DNA from: Amorphophallus konjac
Lineage: Eukaryota; Streptophyta; Magnoliopsida; Alismatales; Araceae
DNA: 64,000 bases
Reading direction: 5' to 3'
Assembly: GCA_022559845.1 (NCBI GenBank)
Contig: CM040126.1
Coordinates: 126,518,886-126,582,885 of the forward strand
Shown one piece after another: positions 11,240-21,781 of this stretch; the stretch's first letter is position 1; every line of letters starts with the position of its first letter. A model generated the notes under the pieces. It searched no databases and had not been told where the DNA came from. It saw only the letters and a program-made list of their open reading frames with translations. The translations under genes and the position numbers were made by a program.

Positions 11240-11506
11240 TTGGCCTCCTTTGTGGGCCATGAAACCCATGCGAGGCATATTTGGTGCTTTGGAAATATGG
11301 TTGTGAAGTCCCGCGATCAATGACACCCAAGAGGGAGGTGAATTGGGTGTTTATAAATTTTAAGAAAACTTTATTGGCCTCCTTTGTGGGCCATGAAACC
11401 CATGCGAGGCATATTTGGTGCTTTGGAAATATGGTTGTGAAGTCCCGCGATCAATGACACCCAAGAGGGAGGTGAATTGGGTGTTTATAAATTTTAAGAA
11501 AACTTT
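11240..11506 (+). repeat. 134 bp tandem duplication spanning the C/D insertion junction
   Basis: A 134 bp unit occurs twice in a row (11240-11373 and 11374-about 11506). Each copy has about 64 bp of C followed by the first about 70 bp of the D LTR. The duplication therefore happened after D inserted. Confidence 0.9.
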
Positions 11507-13580
11507 TGACTTTTTTAAAGAATGTGATACGATGCTAATCAAGAGGTTCAAATCTATTTGTTCACAAATTGGATTTAACAAACTTAAATAGATGATGATA
11601 TGTATTAAGCAAGATATGTGTGGATAAATCTGGAATAATAATTTACACTAACACTCACGTAGAATGGAGGTAGAAGAATTGAAACACACCACACAATCCA
11701 AACCACAATGCACGACAATTTTAAGGTGCTTTGGATGCAACGACGGTAATCCTACGTCCACCCCTTACCAAACTCGGTGAGACTTCACTCGGGGATAAAT
11801 CCCCAAACGGAGACGACGCTCCAAACACACATGGGACGACGCCCGCACACACACACGGGGACGTGCCCCAACATACACACACATACACGGAGATGAGGTC
11901 CCCAACACAATCTGACAACCAGATCAACCACACACACACTTGCTGCGACAGATGCAGCACTCCACACACACAAACACTAAGATCTGGATAAATCCACACA
12001 CACACACACGAATGGAACACGACGACCACACATGGCCACAGATCTGAATTGATCCACACATACACCGATGTTTACAGTTTATAAGAAACACAAATCTAAA
12101 AATCAAATCACAATAAGGCACAGTTGAGAAAAACTTCTGATTTGGCTCCCCTTGAATGTATGCTAATGATCTTTCAGTGATGCTTGCTTCTTCAGTTCAT
12201 TGGAAGTTGATGACTTGAGATGGACCTTGAATCTTCAGCTCCTGGATGAAGAGTTGACCCACAGATCACTATTTACGGCTATAGTAACATTTCCTTCTTC
12301 CTTGGACAACTTCCTTGATCTCCTTGATCCTTGCTTGCTTCTTCTCTTCCGTTGAGGTTGCTGGCTTCAAATGGAGCTTGAATACCTTCAGATGGATGAA
12401 GAGGTTACTGGACGAAGTAATTTTCACGGAGGGTTGTAGCAGCCTTCTTCTTCCCTTGATAGCCTTCCCCCTTTATCTCCCTTGAAACCCTCTTGGTTAG
12501 TTAGGGTTATGACTCCAATGAGATGTTTTATAACCTTTGAATGGTCCATAGAAAAGCCCCAGACCAGATCCACAAATTCCTCCATGATTGGGAGCAGTGG
12601 GATTAACAAAATGGGTGAAGATTCCTCTCCACGAGCTGGAAACACGAAGCCAACAAAAGGGGCCTCGGGGCTATCGGTCGACCGAACACCTAGGTCGGTT
12701 GATCGGAATGCTTGCAGACTTCATATTTGGCATTCCGCCAAAACCGGTAGATCGACCCTATAATGGAGGTCGATCGAAAATCTACAAACTTCCATCTTAT
12801 CGGTTCTATCAATTCTGGTCGACTGACCAAGGTGTGTTGGTCGACCGAAATGACCCATACCTGTAAAAATGAAATGTTAGCCCAAAGAAACACATCCATA
12901 AGTCAAGAGCTTCATGTCCTCATCAATTCCATGCATTTTGGATTTGGTTTAACTTAGTTTGTACATATGGAAGGTTCAAGGCATTAGAGCAGTTGTCATT
13001 ACGTGAAATATCCTTAAACAAGTTCAATGCTCACTCTTGAAGATTATACATGAGATGCATTTATGAACAATGCAAAAGACTTATAGAACCTTCATTTTGC
13101 AGGCCACAATCAAGCTAAAGGATTTCATGTTTAAGGTGCATGAATGAGGTGTATTAAGGATAGGTATATGAGATACACATGGTGAGATCGATGCTAAGAC
13201 AAGGTAAGAGTCTCACCAATGGTTCTTGACAGTAAGTGACATATACCACCTATTTTGGATTGTAGAAAAGTAAGGTGCTTATCCACACATTAGGTTCACC
13301 AAGTGACTTCCATGAGATTATAAGTTTGATCCTGCAATCAAGATAGAAAAGGTTTAATACCATGCTTGTTCACATTAAAGAGGTTAGGACCTCTTGCCTC
13401 TTGTAAAATCAATTCAATCAAGCAAGGATCAAGACCATGTACCATTGCCATTTGCCATCTCAATCATATGTAAATCTGAATGTACATAGTCATCAAGAAC
13501 ATGTGCAATCAACCATAAGTTTAGTTATCATCACTTAATCACACATTAAGTTTAGTTATCATCAAAACCATAACTCAACA
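11304..13580 (-). repeat. 3' LTR of D (minus strand)
   Basis: Read on the minus strand it begins TGTTGAGTTATGG at 13580 and ends GCGGGACTTCA at 11304. It includes the 134 bp tandem duplication at its end. A TATA box, GGTTATAAAACATC, lies at about 12536-12523 on the minus strand. A CA-rich stretch occupies about 11830-12065. The homologous LTR is at 28749-29973. Confidence 0.85.
12668..12855 (-). repeat. GGTCGACCGA-type array in U3 of D
   Basis: Copies of TCGGTCGACCGA, GGTCGATCGA and TGGTCGACCGAA-like sites lie within 190 bp, about 140-320 bp upstream of the TATA box in the sense of D. The GTCGAC core is the same as in A and C. Confidence 0.7.
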
Positions 13581-13594
13581 ATCTCCCTCTTTTT
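13581..13594 (-). other. Polypurine tract of D
   Basis: On the minus strand AAAAAGAGGGAGAT directly precedes the LTR start TGTTGAG. Further purine runs of the same type occur at about 13645-13735, where plus-strand CTCCCCCT and CTCCCCTTT appear. Confidence 0.75.
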
Positions 13595-15582
13595 GATGAT
13601 GACAAACTTAATGATGATACAACAAAATGGCACAGATATTCTTCTCCCCCTGTCACACACAATCATCAATATTTCTCCCCCTTTGACATTATCAAAAAGT
13701 GGGATAATGCAAATATTTCTCCCCTTTGATATAATCAACAATATCAACAAGCTGGAAGAAGCCAACGAAGCAAGAGCAAATCTTTCTTCTTTTGAAATAG
13801 CAACAGCCCATCTTATCAATTCAGAAGAAGCAAGGGCAAATCATGGACGAACAAGTCAATATGATTGCAATTATATGATACCAATTGGTGATTATTATCT
13901 CATGGAAAGATGAGTAGACCGGAGACTAACAAATCAATGTGATTCCAATCTTTCTCCCCATTGGCCATTCAATGCCGAAAAACTTATTGAGCAAGTGTGA
14001 AGCATTTGAAGTCCATTCAATTTTTGAATTTTCATCATTTTTTAGATTTTTAAATTTTGGTTTGAAATGCATGAAATGCAACACATGCAAGTGATGACAT
14101 GTGGGATGCTTAAGAAGCAATCAAACAAATACGTATATATATATGCAACACAGCTCCCCTATACTTATTTAAGAGAGGATAGGTATAAGAAGAGTGCATG
14201 AGGGTCATAACAACTGGATTGCTCATATATAACACCTAGGAGATTGTGCAATCGTATAGGAGATTCATGTAATTGCTAAAGCAGTCAATCAATTTTCTGA
14301 ATACATAATAAATCAAATTTCCATATATGTAAGTGAGTAACATGAAAAACGATAGGTGTAATATGGATATTCAGATTTTCAGATCAACACAAGGAGACAT
14401 TTTACATACTGCACTTCAATTTTGAGAACAACGTATTGGAGGCTTCGCACTACCTCAATAATTTTGTCACATCACTATTTCAATGATTTCACAAGGACAA
14501 ACATTATTTTTCTAACTATGATTAGGTTCAAATAATTTCTTTTTACGTGAGTAGACGCATGGAGCTCATGCCAGAATCGCCGGTTACTCAAAATACTGAA
14601 CCATTTCACCTCATCTTGAACAGAGGTACTTTAGTCAACACTTTTCAGAAATGAACCACATCACGTCTAAGGTGACATGTGCCCAGTTTACTCAATGAGA
14701 CTGAACATTGCTCTGCCTTATATTTTCATTTCAGATTTTTCAACAAGGATAGGTAGGTAGCTTTTTCCTCAACTGTCTCTTCAACATACATGCATCAAAT
14801 TTAACATCTTGAGAGTGCTAAAAAGAAATTCATATATCCTTATCTTTAACACTCATTTTCACATTTGTGCATGAAGTGTGCGAATTTGATTCAGCATGTA
14901 TACCGAAAATATCATGAGCACATAACAGTGCAACTCCCCCTAAATAGATGCACTTATGAAATATGAACTTCCCCAAAGTGTATAACATGAAACACTCCAA
15001 TAATGACTCAGATGCAACATTATTTATCAAGAAAGTATAAGGTCATAGAAACTCCAAGGATGGGGGTGTATAACATATATAAGCAAGCAAACACACATTG
15101 GGAGTTAATGCAAATATGCAATGCAAGATGAAAAGATATGCACTTTAATGCAGAGTTGCTGATACCAATTGAATGAACTAAATGCAGCTAATGCATGAGT
15201 TCTTATGCAATGCAGCCTATGAGGATATAAGAATGCAATGCAATATGCAAAGGCAAGATGCAAAACTTGATTTTTAGAGTTTTTGGACAGTTTTCACATG
15301 AGGGCATTCGTATTCAAATGATAACAATCAAGCATTTTCCATGACATGGCCTTCATGAACAAGGGTGAAAAATATGATCAAGAACAAACAATGCAACCCA
15401 ATTATTTTCAAGAATTTATTCAAAAACAGATTTTCAAGATCATTTCACAATGTTGAAATGATAAATCATCCACAAGCCAATTGTTTGGATCATTTGATCA
15501 AAAATATATTTTTAATTCAAATAGTTCAGTTCAAGGATTCATTCATAAATCAACCAATCACAAGCCAGTCAAAATTTTCAAG

Positions 15583-15691
15583 ATCTGGTACGAGACGGAG
15601 ATTTTAGTCCGAAGACCCTACTCAACGCATAGGGAATACTTCCAAGTGGACATAATCCACTCTTCTACAAATGCCATTTGATATACCAGAT
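15583..15691 (-). ncRNA. GGTA-stem structured element, D copy 1
   Basis: 109 nt closed by a perfect 8 bp inverted repeat, ATCTGGTA at the left and TACCAGAT at the right. In the sense of D it starts CTGGTATATCAAATGG and ends TCTCCG...GTACCAG. The interior carries a local inverted repeat around 15643-15660 (AAGTGGACATAATCCACTC region). The same architecture recurs at 16120 and 43911 with different stem bases. Confidence 0.6.
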
Positions 15692-16119
15692 GTGCAGTTA
15701 AACTCAAAAGTGATCATACAATTTAAATTGAGAAATATTCAAAAGATAATCACTTCATACACACTTCTAAAGAGTTTCAATTCTGTTCAACCATTCAGAT
15801 GTGTTCATCACAGCAGTATAGGGAAATAACAGGTCAAGTTTTCAGAATCAATACCTGTCATATGAGCAATATCACAAAGTGACTGTAGGCCATTGCATGA
15901 ATTTCAGATACTCACCTTTTCAAGAATTATGTGCATAGAGTTATGACCAATTTAGCTTTAACAATAGGCAAGAGATTGAAGTCCACAAGGATGAGTTAGA
16001 CTCATGATTCCAAATAATTCATTCAAAAATAAGCTCCCTCGCTCTATGTGAACAAGTTACACAATTGACATTTTGTTTTTGAAAATCATGCAACCTATGA
16101 CCTAAATTAACATGTGACT

Positions 16120-16213
16120 CATGGTACCAGGCGGAGACACATTCTCACGCATGGTGATAAGCTTCAGACAAGAATGACTTGCCCTTCCTCAAGTCACCAT
16201 TTGATATACCATG
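16120..16213 (-). ncRNA. GGTA-stem structured element, D copy 2
   Basis: 94 nt closed by CATGGTA/TACCATG, with the pairing extending outward as GACT...AGTC. In the sense of D it shares GGTATATCAAATGG, GCGTGAGAA and TCTCCGCC with the other copies. An inner stem, TGACTTG...CAAGTCA, is visible in the same sense. Confidence 0.6.
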
Positions 16214-16429
16214 TAGTCATGCAATGATAATCAAACAAATGAATTTTCAGATTCATAAAATGCATGCATGAAATGGTGGTTCATGAAAAGTGCAATTACA
16301 TTCTGATGGCAAAAACACATTCTTTTTCATGGAGATTTTGTTGAAGCAAGTGTGAGTTTTTCAAATAGAGCTCAGATGATAATTCTCAATACTTATGTCT
16401 TGAGCATCCATCATCTTCCAAGTCTTCCA

Positions 16430-16453
16430 CCATGCCATGGGTACTTGCTTGAG
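16430..16453 (-). pseudogene. Copia RT remnant of D, part after insertion of E
   Basis: On the minus strand this continues the RT motif broken by E: the codons after the junction read LKQVPMAW, matching the conserved LYGLKQAPRAW motif of copia RT. The preceding LYGL is at 26167-26190. The flanking bases TTGAG (16449-16453) and TTAAG (26167-26171) are the target duplication, one base apart. Confidence 0.55.
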
Positions 16454-17009
16454 TGTAACGCCCAGTAATTTTGGAATAAGAAATAAAAATATACATAATG
16501 ATAAATACATACTCTTATAAGTATATAATGTTTAATAAATAAAATTTATTTAAATAAATAAATGGTCAAGTGATATTCCTTTGGGGTTGCTCAGATCGAA
16601 CCTGCCTTTGATACCTAGGACAAGGACTAATAAAGGTTAAAGAAATTAATTGGAATAAAATCTCTATATACATACAAATTATTAATGGGTATATGAAGGT
16701 TAGTAAATAACAAATATGTTTATATATATAATACAATATAAACAAATATAATACAACGTAAATAATCAAGGCCAGACTCGGTACACGACCCCCGACATCC
16801 TAATGACCTTACCCTTATATTATAATAAATTCAAGAATAACATGTTATTTTTAAGTAAGGCATTTAATGCATAATACCATTTTATTAAGAATCAATAAAT
16901 CTCGAAGAAAACATCAATTTATATTTTTAGTAATTTAGCAAATTTAATATTCCACATTTATTACATTATAAAGGGAGGATATATATATATATATATATAT
17001 ATTTTTACG

Positions 17010-17600
17010 TGTAGACTTGGGAGGAATGTATAGACATGGGGGAATGTATAGACCTTGCATTGTGTAGACTTGCATTGTGTAGACTTAGATGCTTAGGCTT
17101 GTGGAGTGTATAGACTTGGATTAGATGGATGTATAGACTTTGAACTGATGTACAGACTTTATGGATGAAGGAATGTGCAGACTTAGAACGTATGGACTTA
17201 GAGCTTGGATTTGTGAGTATATAGACTCTATGGAATGTGTGGACTTGTGAGTGTATAGACTTAGGGAATGTGTGGACTTGTGAGTGTGTAGACTTCAGGA
17301 ATGTATAGACTTTGGATGAGGGAATGAATGTATAGACTTGAATGAAGGAATGTGTGAACTTGAGGGGGTAGAATGTATAGACTTCGGGAATGTATAGACT
17401 TCAGGAATGCAAAGACTTTGACAATGTATAGACTTGTGTAATGGAATGTATGGACTTGAATGGATGTATGGACTTAGGGAACGCAATGTACAGACTTAGA
17501 AAATATATAGACATGGGCTATGTATAGACTTGGAACGTGAGATGCTTGGAGAGTGTATAGACTTGTGTGATGGAATGTATAGACTTGGAGATGTATGGAT
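17010..17600 (+). repeat. GTATAGACTT minisatellite in 5' LTR of E
   Basis: A short unit close to GGAATGTATAGACTT recurs several dozen times with variable spacers of 10-30 bp. It lies in U3, upstream of the TATA box. The copy in the other LTR is at 22330-22940. Confidence 0.85.
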
Positions 17601-17668
17601 TTGTGCATTATATAGTTATAGAAATAACATGGATATATATACACTATTAATCTTTTGAAGGGCAAGTG

Positions 17669-18255
17669 AAAATGCAAAAAATGAAATGACGCCAACGTAT
17701 GCATGCGTCAATTACATAAGAAACGACTTAAGCTAAGTCGTTATTTTATTATAAAATGAATAGTGCCGATTTTTGACTAAAGAATTTTGGAAAAATAATT
17801 ATATGGAAAAATAGAGAAAAATGGAAAATTAATACCCTTAAAATTTCCCATCTAGATCACATCCAGAAAAAAAGATAAAAATTCAGAAAAAAGAGACAAA
17901 AGCGAATAGCGCCCAACCATTTAGGCGTCATTTTAGAAAGAAACGACATATGGCATGTCGTCAATTCTTTTATGAATGAATAGTGTGAGTGAATAGTGCC
18001 ACTTTTTAATTTAAAGGAATTTTTAAAAACTAATTATATAGAAAAATCAAGAAAAATGGAAAACTATTACCCATAAAATTTCGTAACTAGACCTTATCAA
18101 ATAAAAAAGATAAAAATCCTCAAATATAGTAACTAGCATAAGTTAACGTGAAATCGTGAATAGCGCAAGACGGAAGGGCGTTATTTCTTTAAAAATGACG
18201 TGATGCAAGGCGTCAATTAAGAATTAACGACCTAGCCTAAGGCGTTAATTACATT
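17669..18255 (+). repeat. Hairpin cluster 1 in 5' LTR of E
   Basis: Short inverted repeats include AACGACTTA/TAAGTCGTT with a 3 nt loop (17722-17742), GCGCC/GGCGT (about 17910) and ACGACAT/ATGTCGT with loop ATGGC (about 17944). They alternate with AT-rich spacers and short coding-free tracts. Confidence 0.75.
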
Positions 18256-18865
18256 TGAGTTCCGTTCGACCCGGGACATTATCCAGGGTAAGTTTCTGGA
18301 TTACTACGTGTTATATAGATTATAGTAAGGACTCTATCAAGGAAATACTACCCTTAATCGAACTCTAACTCTATTAGGGTTCCTAAAAACTCTATAAATA
18401 CCCTTGTGGTCGACCGTGATCGCTATTTGGCGATCTGGTGTTGCTGTCGTCCGTGAAGAACCTGTAAGTTCTTCTTCCTCTTCTTTTCTGTTATATGAAG
18501 AATAATGTTCTTCCTTGCCTCCGGTTAAGAATATGAATAATATTGATGTCTTCATCTTCTTCTTCTTCCTTTTTCTGTAGGTTGTCAAACCCTCGTAGGG
18601 ATTTCATCAACGTCCTCTTCTCCTGATTCACCGTGAAACTGTTAGATTATACATCACCCTGTTTTTTTTTTCAAGGGCTGTTGGTGCTCTCTCTTCAAGT
18701 CCTTCATCACCTCCACGTACCATCAACCAAGAACACAGCCAGGTAGGTTTTCTCAAGAACGTAGCCCAAACTAGCTTAAGTTCATAATAATACCATCAGT
18801 CATCCATGCATATTGTTTTATTGTGGTTTCGAATATTTTCTATGAAATTTTAAAGAAACGCCCTT

Positions 18866-19360
18866 GACCAGGGCGCTAATTTAAAAGAAGCGACCCACAC
18901 CAGGGCGCTAATTGTAGTTTTGACGCCCTGCCCAGGAGTCGTCAATTTCACCTAATTGTTAATTAACCGTGTTTAAAATTTAATATCTATGAAACTAGAA
19001 TCTAATATGATGCATGATCATACCTGTTGAATCCTGCTATTTTTCTTGTCCTAACTCTGTAATTTGTTTTCCTGAAATTTTATTATCTAGAAACTCTACT
19101 GTTCATATGAAAATTTGATAAATCCTGAAATAACGACCTCCTGTAAGTCGTCTCTTATAAAAGTGACGCCCTGAACCAGGGCGCGAATTTGAAAGTAACG
19201 CCCCTGTCCAAGGCACGTTTTTATTAAATTCCAGAATATAGAAATTTCTGCAAAATAGAAATATATAATGGACGACCGCTGTATAAGTCGTCAAATCATA
19301 AATAAACGCCCCTGTAGAAGGCGTTAATTTGATAAGCAATGACTTAGATTAAGTCACTAT
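18866..19360 (+). repeat. Hairpin cluster 2 in 5' LTR of E
   Basis: About eight hairpins, for example CGCCCT/AGGGCG with loop TGACC at about 18869, ACGAC/GTCGT at about 19133, CGCCCTG/CAGGGCG at about 19169, GACGAC/GTCGTC at about 19271, AACGCC/GGCGTT at about 19304 and TGACTTA/TAAGTCA near 19340. The cluster lies downstream of the TATA box, so it would be in the RNA leader. Confidence 0.8.
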
Positions 19361-19520
19361 TTTCCTGTGTTACTATTTTTCTCATTTTTCTGTTAACCGA
19401 GGGTTCAATATATATATATATATATGTGTGTGCAAGTATATTATCGGCACTATATTTCCACTCCGTGAATATAGTCCCATGTTTTCCAATGGTTTATCGT
19501 TTACCCACTAACTGTCGATG

Positions 19521-19640
19521 ACATACAAGCTCTCCATTGGACATTCCGTTCCTTTGGACTAGCAAGTTAGTCATTGGGACCTCCGTAAGTCTCCTCGTAA
19601 CCTTGGATTCCCTCAAGGCCGATTGAGTTGGTTGTACCAT
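19521..19640 (+). ncRNA. Conserved leader module, copy in 5' LTR of E
   Basis: It shares ordered blocks with 34452-34565 in G: CTCCATTG, TCCGT, GACCTCCGTAAGTC, GGATTCCCTCA and TGGTTGTACC. Inside is a stem-loop CCTTG-GATTCCCT-CAAGG whose counterpart in G is CCGTG-GATTCCCT-CACGG. A second hairpin, GACTA/TAGTC, precedes it. Confidence 0.65.
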
Positions 19641-20847
19641 AAAAACATATTACACTATTTTGCCATGTCACTCTATAGAAACATGGTATACCGGCCCTCA
19701 TGTTATGCTAAGTGGATATCATGAGAATATTCTTAATGGGATGAGGACATCATGCCATTAATATGCTGTTCTTGTGGACCTCAATTCTATATAAAAAGAG
19801 TGACCATCTACATATGGGCACTTATTTGTTATGGTACCCGGTTAGGGAACCAATTCCACCCAGTTTATCGACATGTCATGGTTTATATGCTTTGCGTGAA
19901 TTTTATCGCCAGTATGTCCTTACTCAAGGGCCTTGCCCTTGAATTCCATAAAAATCTTATCTTATCATCCTATTAAAGCTTGTTCTTGAAACTCCTTATT
20001 GGCTATAAATTATCGTGGATGTCTAGATATATCTTTAATGCTGTGCATATAAGGGCCCGATCTGGTCCTGGGAGGAGCACCCAAAAGTACTAGTGCCCAT
20101 GGGAGTTATATTGATCATGGTGTCTAGCATTGCACCGAAGTACTTTCTCTCTTGATCTTTGACATTCCACACACTCTCTCTCTTTCTCGCGTGCGTGACT
20201 TGACTTGCGTGACTTTACTAGCGTGGCCCGACACGGGCAAAGTACTTGCATGAAATAGCCAGTAATCTATAAAGTCTCTCATGAATACCTTTTGTTTAAG
20301 ACTTACTTGAAAGTTTTGCACGACGTGTTATTCTATTGTTAGTTTTCACTTGCTCAGTTATTTCTACATGAATAGCCATATTGCATTTACATGTGAAAAA
20401 TTGTAATTACTTAAACCCATTGCTAGTTCCTGAGATATAATTCCTACTGAGCGTTCGCTCACCCAGTTTATTCCAACATTTTTCAGGTAATCAGGCGGCT
20501 AGCGAGACCGAGACTCACATGGGCGGGACAAGTGTGCAAGCGAGCTCCGGAAATTAGTGAACCCGAGTCTTTTGTCTTTCTTGAGTCTAGCGTGGTGTCT
20601 TTTATTTAGTTATCTTGGCTAAGTCTATTAGAGTGTCATTTTCTTTTCTTCCATTGTGATGTAGCTGAGTCTTCAAGTTTTGAAGTTTGAATTTGTAAGA
20701 GACTTATATCTGAAATAAGATTTTTTTTATTGTTACTCTAAATCATTTGGTCTCATGCCATTGCTCTTGATCATTCACGACTGTTTAACTGCCACGTTCC
20801 GAGCAAACGACACGTTCCGCTTCTATCGGTTCGGGGCGTGACAGAGG

Positions 20848-21066
20848 TGGTATCAGAGCCTCGGCTTTCACATCCTCAAGTTATTAGGTTCGAATGATAG
20901 GTCAAGTATCCTTGTTAGTCATATCGGAGCTTCGGCTTTCACATCCTCAAGTTATTAGGTTTCGATGATAGGTCAAGTATCCCTGTCAGTCATATTAGAG
21001 TTCGGCTTTCAAAATCCTTAGATTGTTAAATCCAAGTTATAGGTTGAGTATCCTTGTCAGTCATCC
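20848..21066 (+). other. Primer binding site and triplicated leader repeat of E
   Basis: TGGTATCAGAGCC (20848-20860) is the initiator-Met primer site, four bases after the LTR. A unit of about 70 bp starting in the primer site (ATCAGAGCCTCGGCTTTC) is repeated three times (about 20852, 20922 and 20994), so two decayed primer-site halves, ATCGGAGC and ATTAGAG, follow the real one. Confidence 0.8.
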
Positions 21067-21203
21067 TATAGGAATTCTGTGAGAGATGGGTAGAACTTGG
21101 GGTTAAAGTTATAAAAAAAAGATAAAATATTTACATTTCAATAATATTAATTCTTGAGTAAATAAATTATCTCCCCAATCATCTTTGCAGGAACCTAGAT
21201 AAA

Positions 21204-21662
21204 ATGGAAGCATCTAAGCCAAGCTTTGTTCATGAGATGATCTTAGTAGATATCCAAGCTTACGCGGACCTTGTCAAGAGAGTTCAAGAGCTAGAGAAAA
21301 TGGTGGAAGAAAAAGAAAGAGTTGAAGGGAAGGATCAAACAGATGACTCTGAAAAGTTCACCGTTACTCAGAAAAGGATAAACGAAGGTGATATTTCACA
21401 AAGGTGTAAGAAATGCCAGAAATGTAAGAAGTATAATAAGGAAGCTTCGGCAGATCGCTCGCAAGATAAGTGTAAATCTTGTAGAAGATATGGTCACAAA
21501 TCGAAGGAGTGTTGGTGGAGTTCGGGAGCATGTCTGCGTTACGGAAGCTTAGATCATAAGATAGCCGAATGTTCTATTTTGACCCAAAAACTTCCAAGAG
21601 AAACTCAAGCTGTGGCCGAACTTGCCAAGAAAGAAGTTGTGGAAGGTACCCCTCACCCGTGA
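21204..21662 (+). CDS. Small Gag-like zinc-knuckle protein of E (152 aa)
   Basis: The only coding sequence of E. Residues 1-60 include a probable coiled coil (LVKRVQELEKMVEEKERVEG). A basic Cys/Lys-rich patch (CKKCQKCKKY) follows. Residues about 92-105 form a CX2CX4HX4C knuckle (CKSCRRYGHKSKEC), and about 110-123 a second knuckle in which the second Cys is Tyr (CLRYGSLDHKIAEC). It lacks the large capsid domain of full Gag, so it resembles only the nucleocapsid end. Its likely role is binding the element RNA during packaging by a partner's particles; this is inference. ATG 21204 follows the leader and no upstream in-frame ATG extends it. Confidence 0.7.
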   Translation: MEASKPSFVHEMILVDIQAYADLVKRVQELEKMVEEKERVEGKDQTDDSEKFTVTQKRINEGDISQRCKKCQKCKKYNKEASADRSQDKCKSCRRYGHKSKECWWSSGACLRYGSLDHKIAECSILTQKLPRETQAVAELAKKEVVEGTPHP

Positions 21663-21769
21663 TCCTAAACTAGCTCTTTTCCATACTTAAGATTTCTTCT
21701 GTATAAGCTCATAATAAGTTCTCTGTTAGGAATGGAAGATGATGTGAATTTGGGGACCAAATTCTTTTA

Positions 21770-21781
21770 AGTGGGGGAGGA
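21770..21781 (+). other. Polypurine tract of E
   Basis: AGTGGGGGAGGA lies directly before the LTR start TGTAATGCCC and would prime plus-strand DNA synthesis. Confidence 0.85.

Larger units (their letters stand above)
7677..11303 (+). mobile_element. Element C: gypsy-type LTR element, 5' part, decayed
   Basis: A long non-coding stretch with a palindrome array and TATA box is followed by a decayed initiator-Met primer site and then by a decayed Gag region ending in a CCHC-like zinc knuckle. The element is cut on the left by B and on the right by D, and its continuation lies outside the window. The TTACR end before the primer site fits gypsy LTRs that end in TTACA. Confidence 0.6.
13595..16429 (-). 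other. 3' untranslated region of D with two structured elements
   Basis: About 2.8 kb with no supportable coding sequence and no RNase H domain. It is AT-rich and contains two copies of the GGTA-stem element (15583-15691 and 16120-16213). The remainder shows nothing further that I recognise. Confidence 0.6.
16454..20843 (+). repeat. 5' LTR of E
   Basis: It starts TGTAACGCCC and ends GGGGCGTGACA; the ends are inverted. It contains, in order, a GTATAGACTT minisatellite (17010-17600), a hairpin cluster (17669-18255), a TATA box TATAAATA at 18393-18400, a candidate leader intron (donor CTGTAAGT near 18462, acceptor TTTTTCTGTAG near 18580), a second hairpin cluster (18866-19360), an AT repeat near 19412, and the conserved module at 19521-19640. 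No protein-coding sequence is supported. Confidence 0.85.

Noticed and set aside
17295..17704. Minus-strand frames with repeated SIHS-type units (and copies at 22636-23045)
   Set aside because: Translation of the GTATAGACTT minisatellite.
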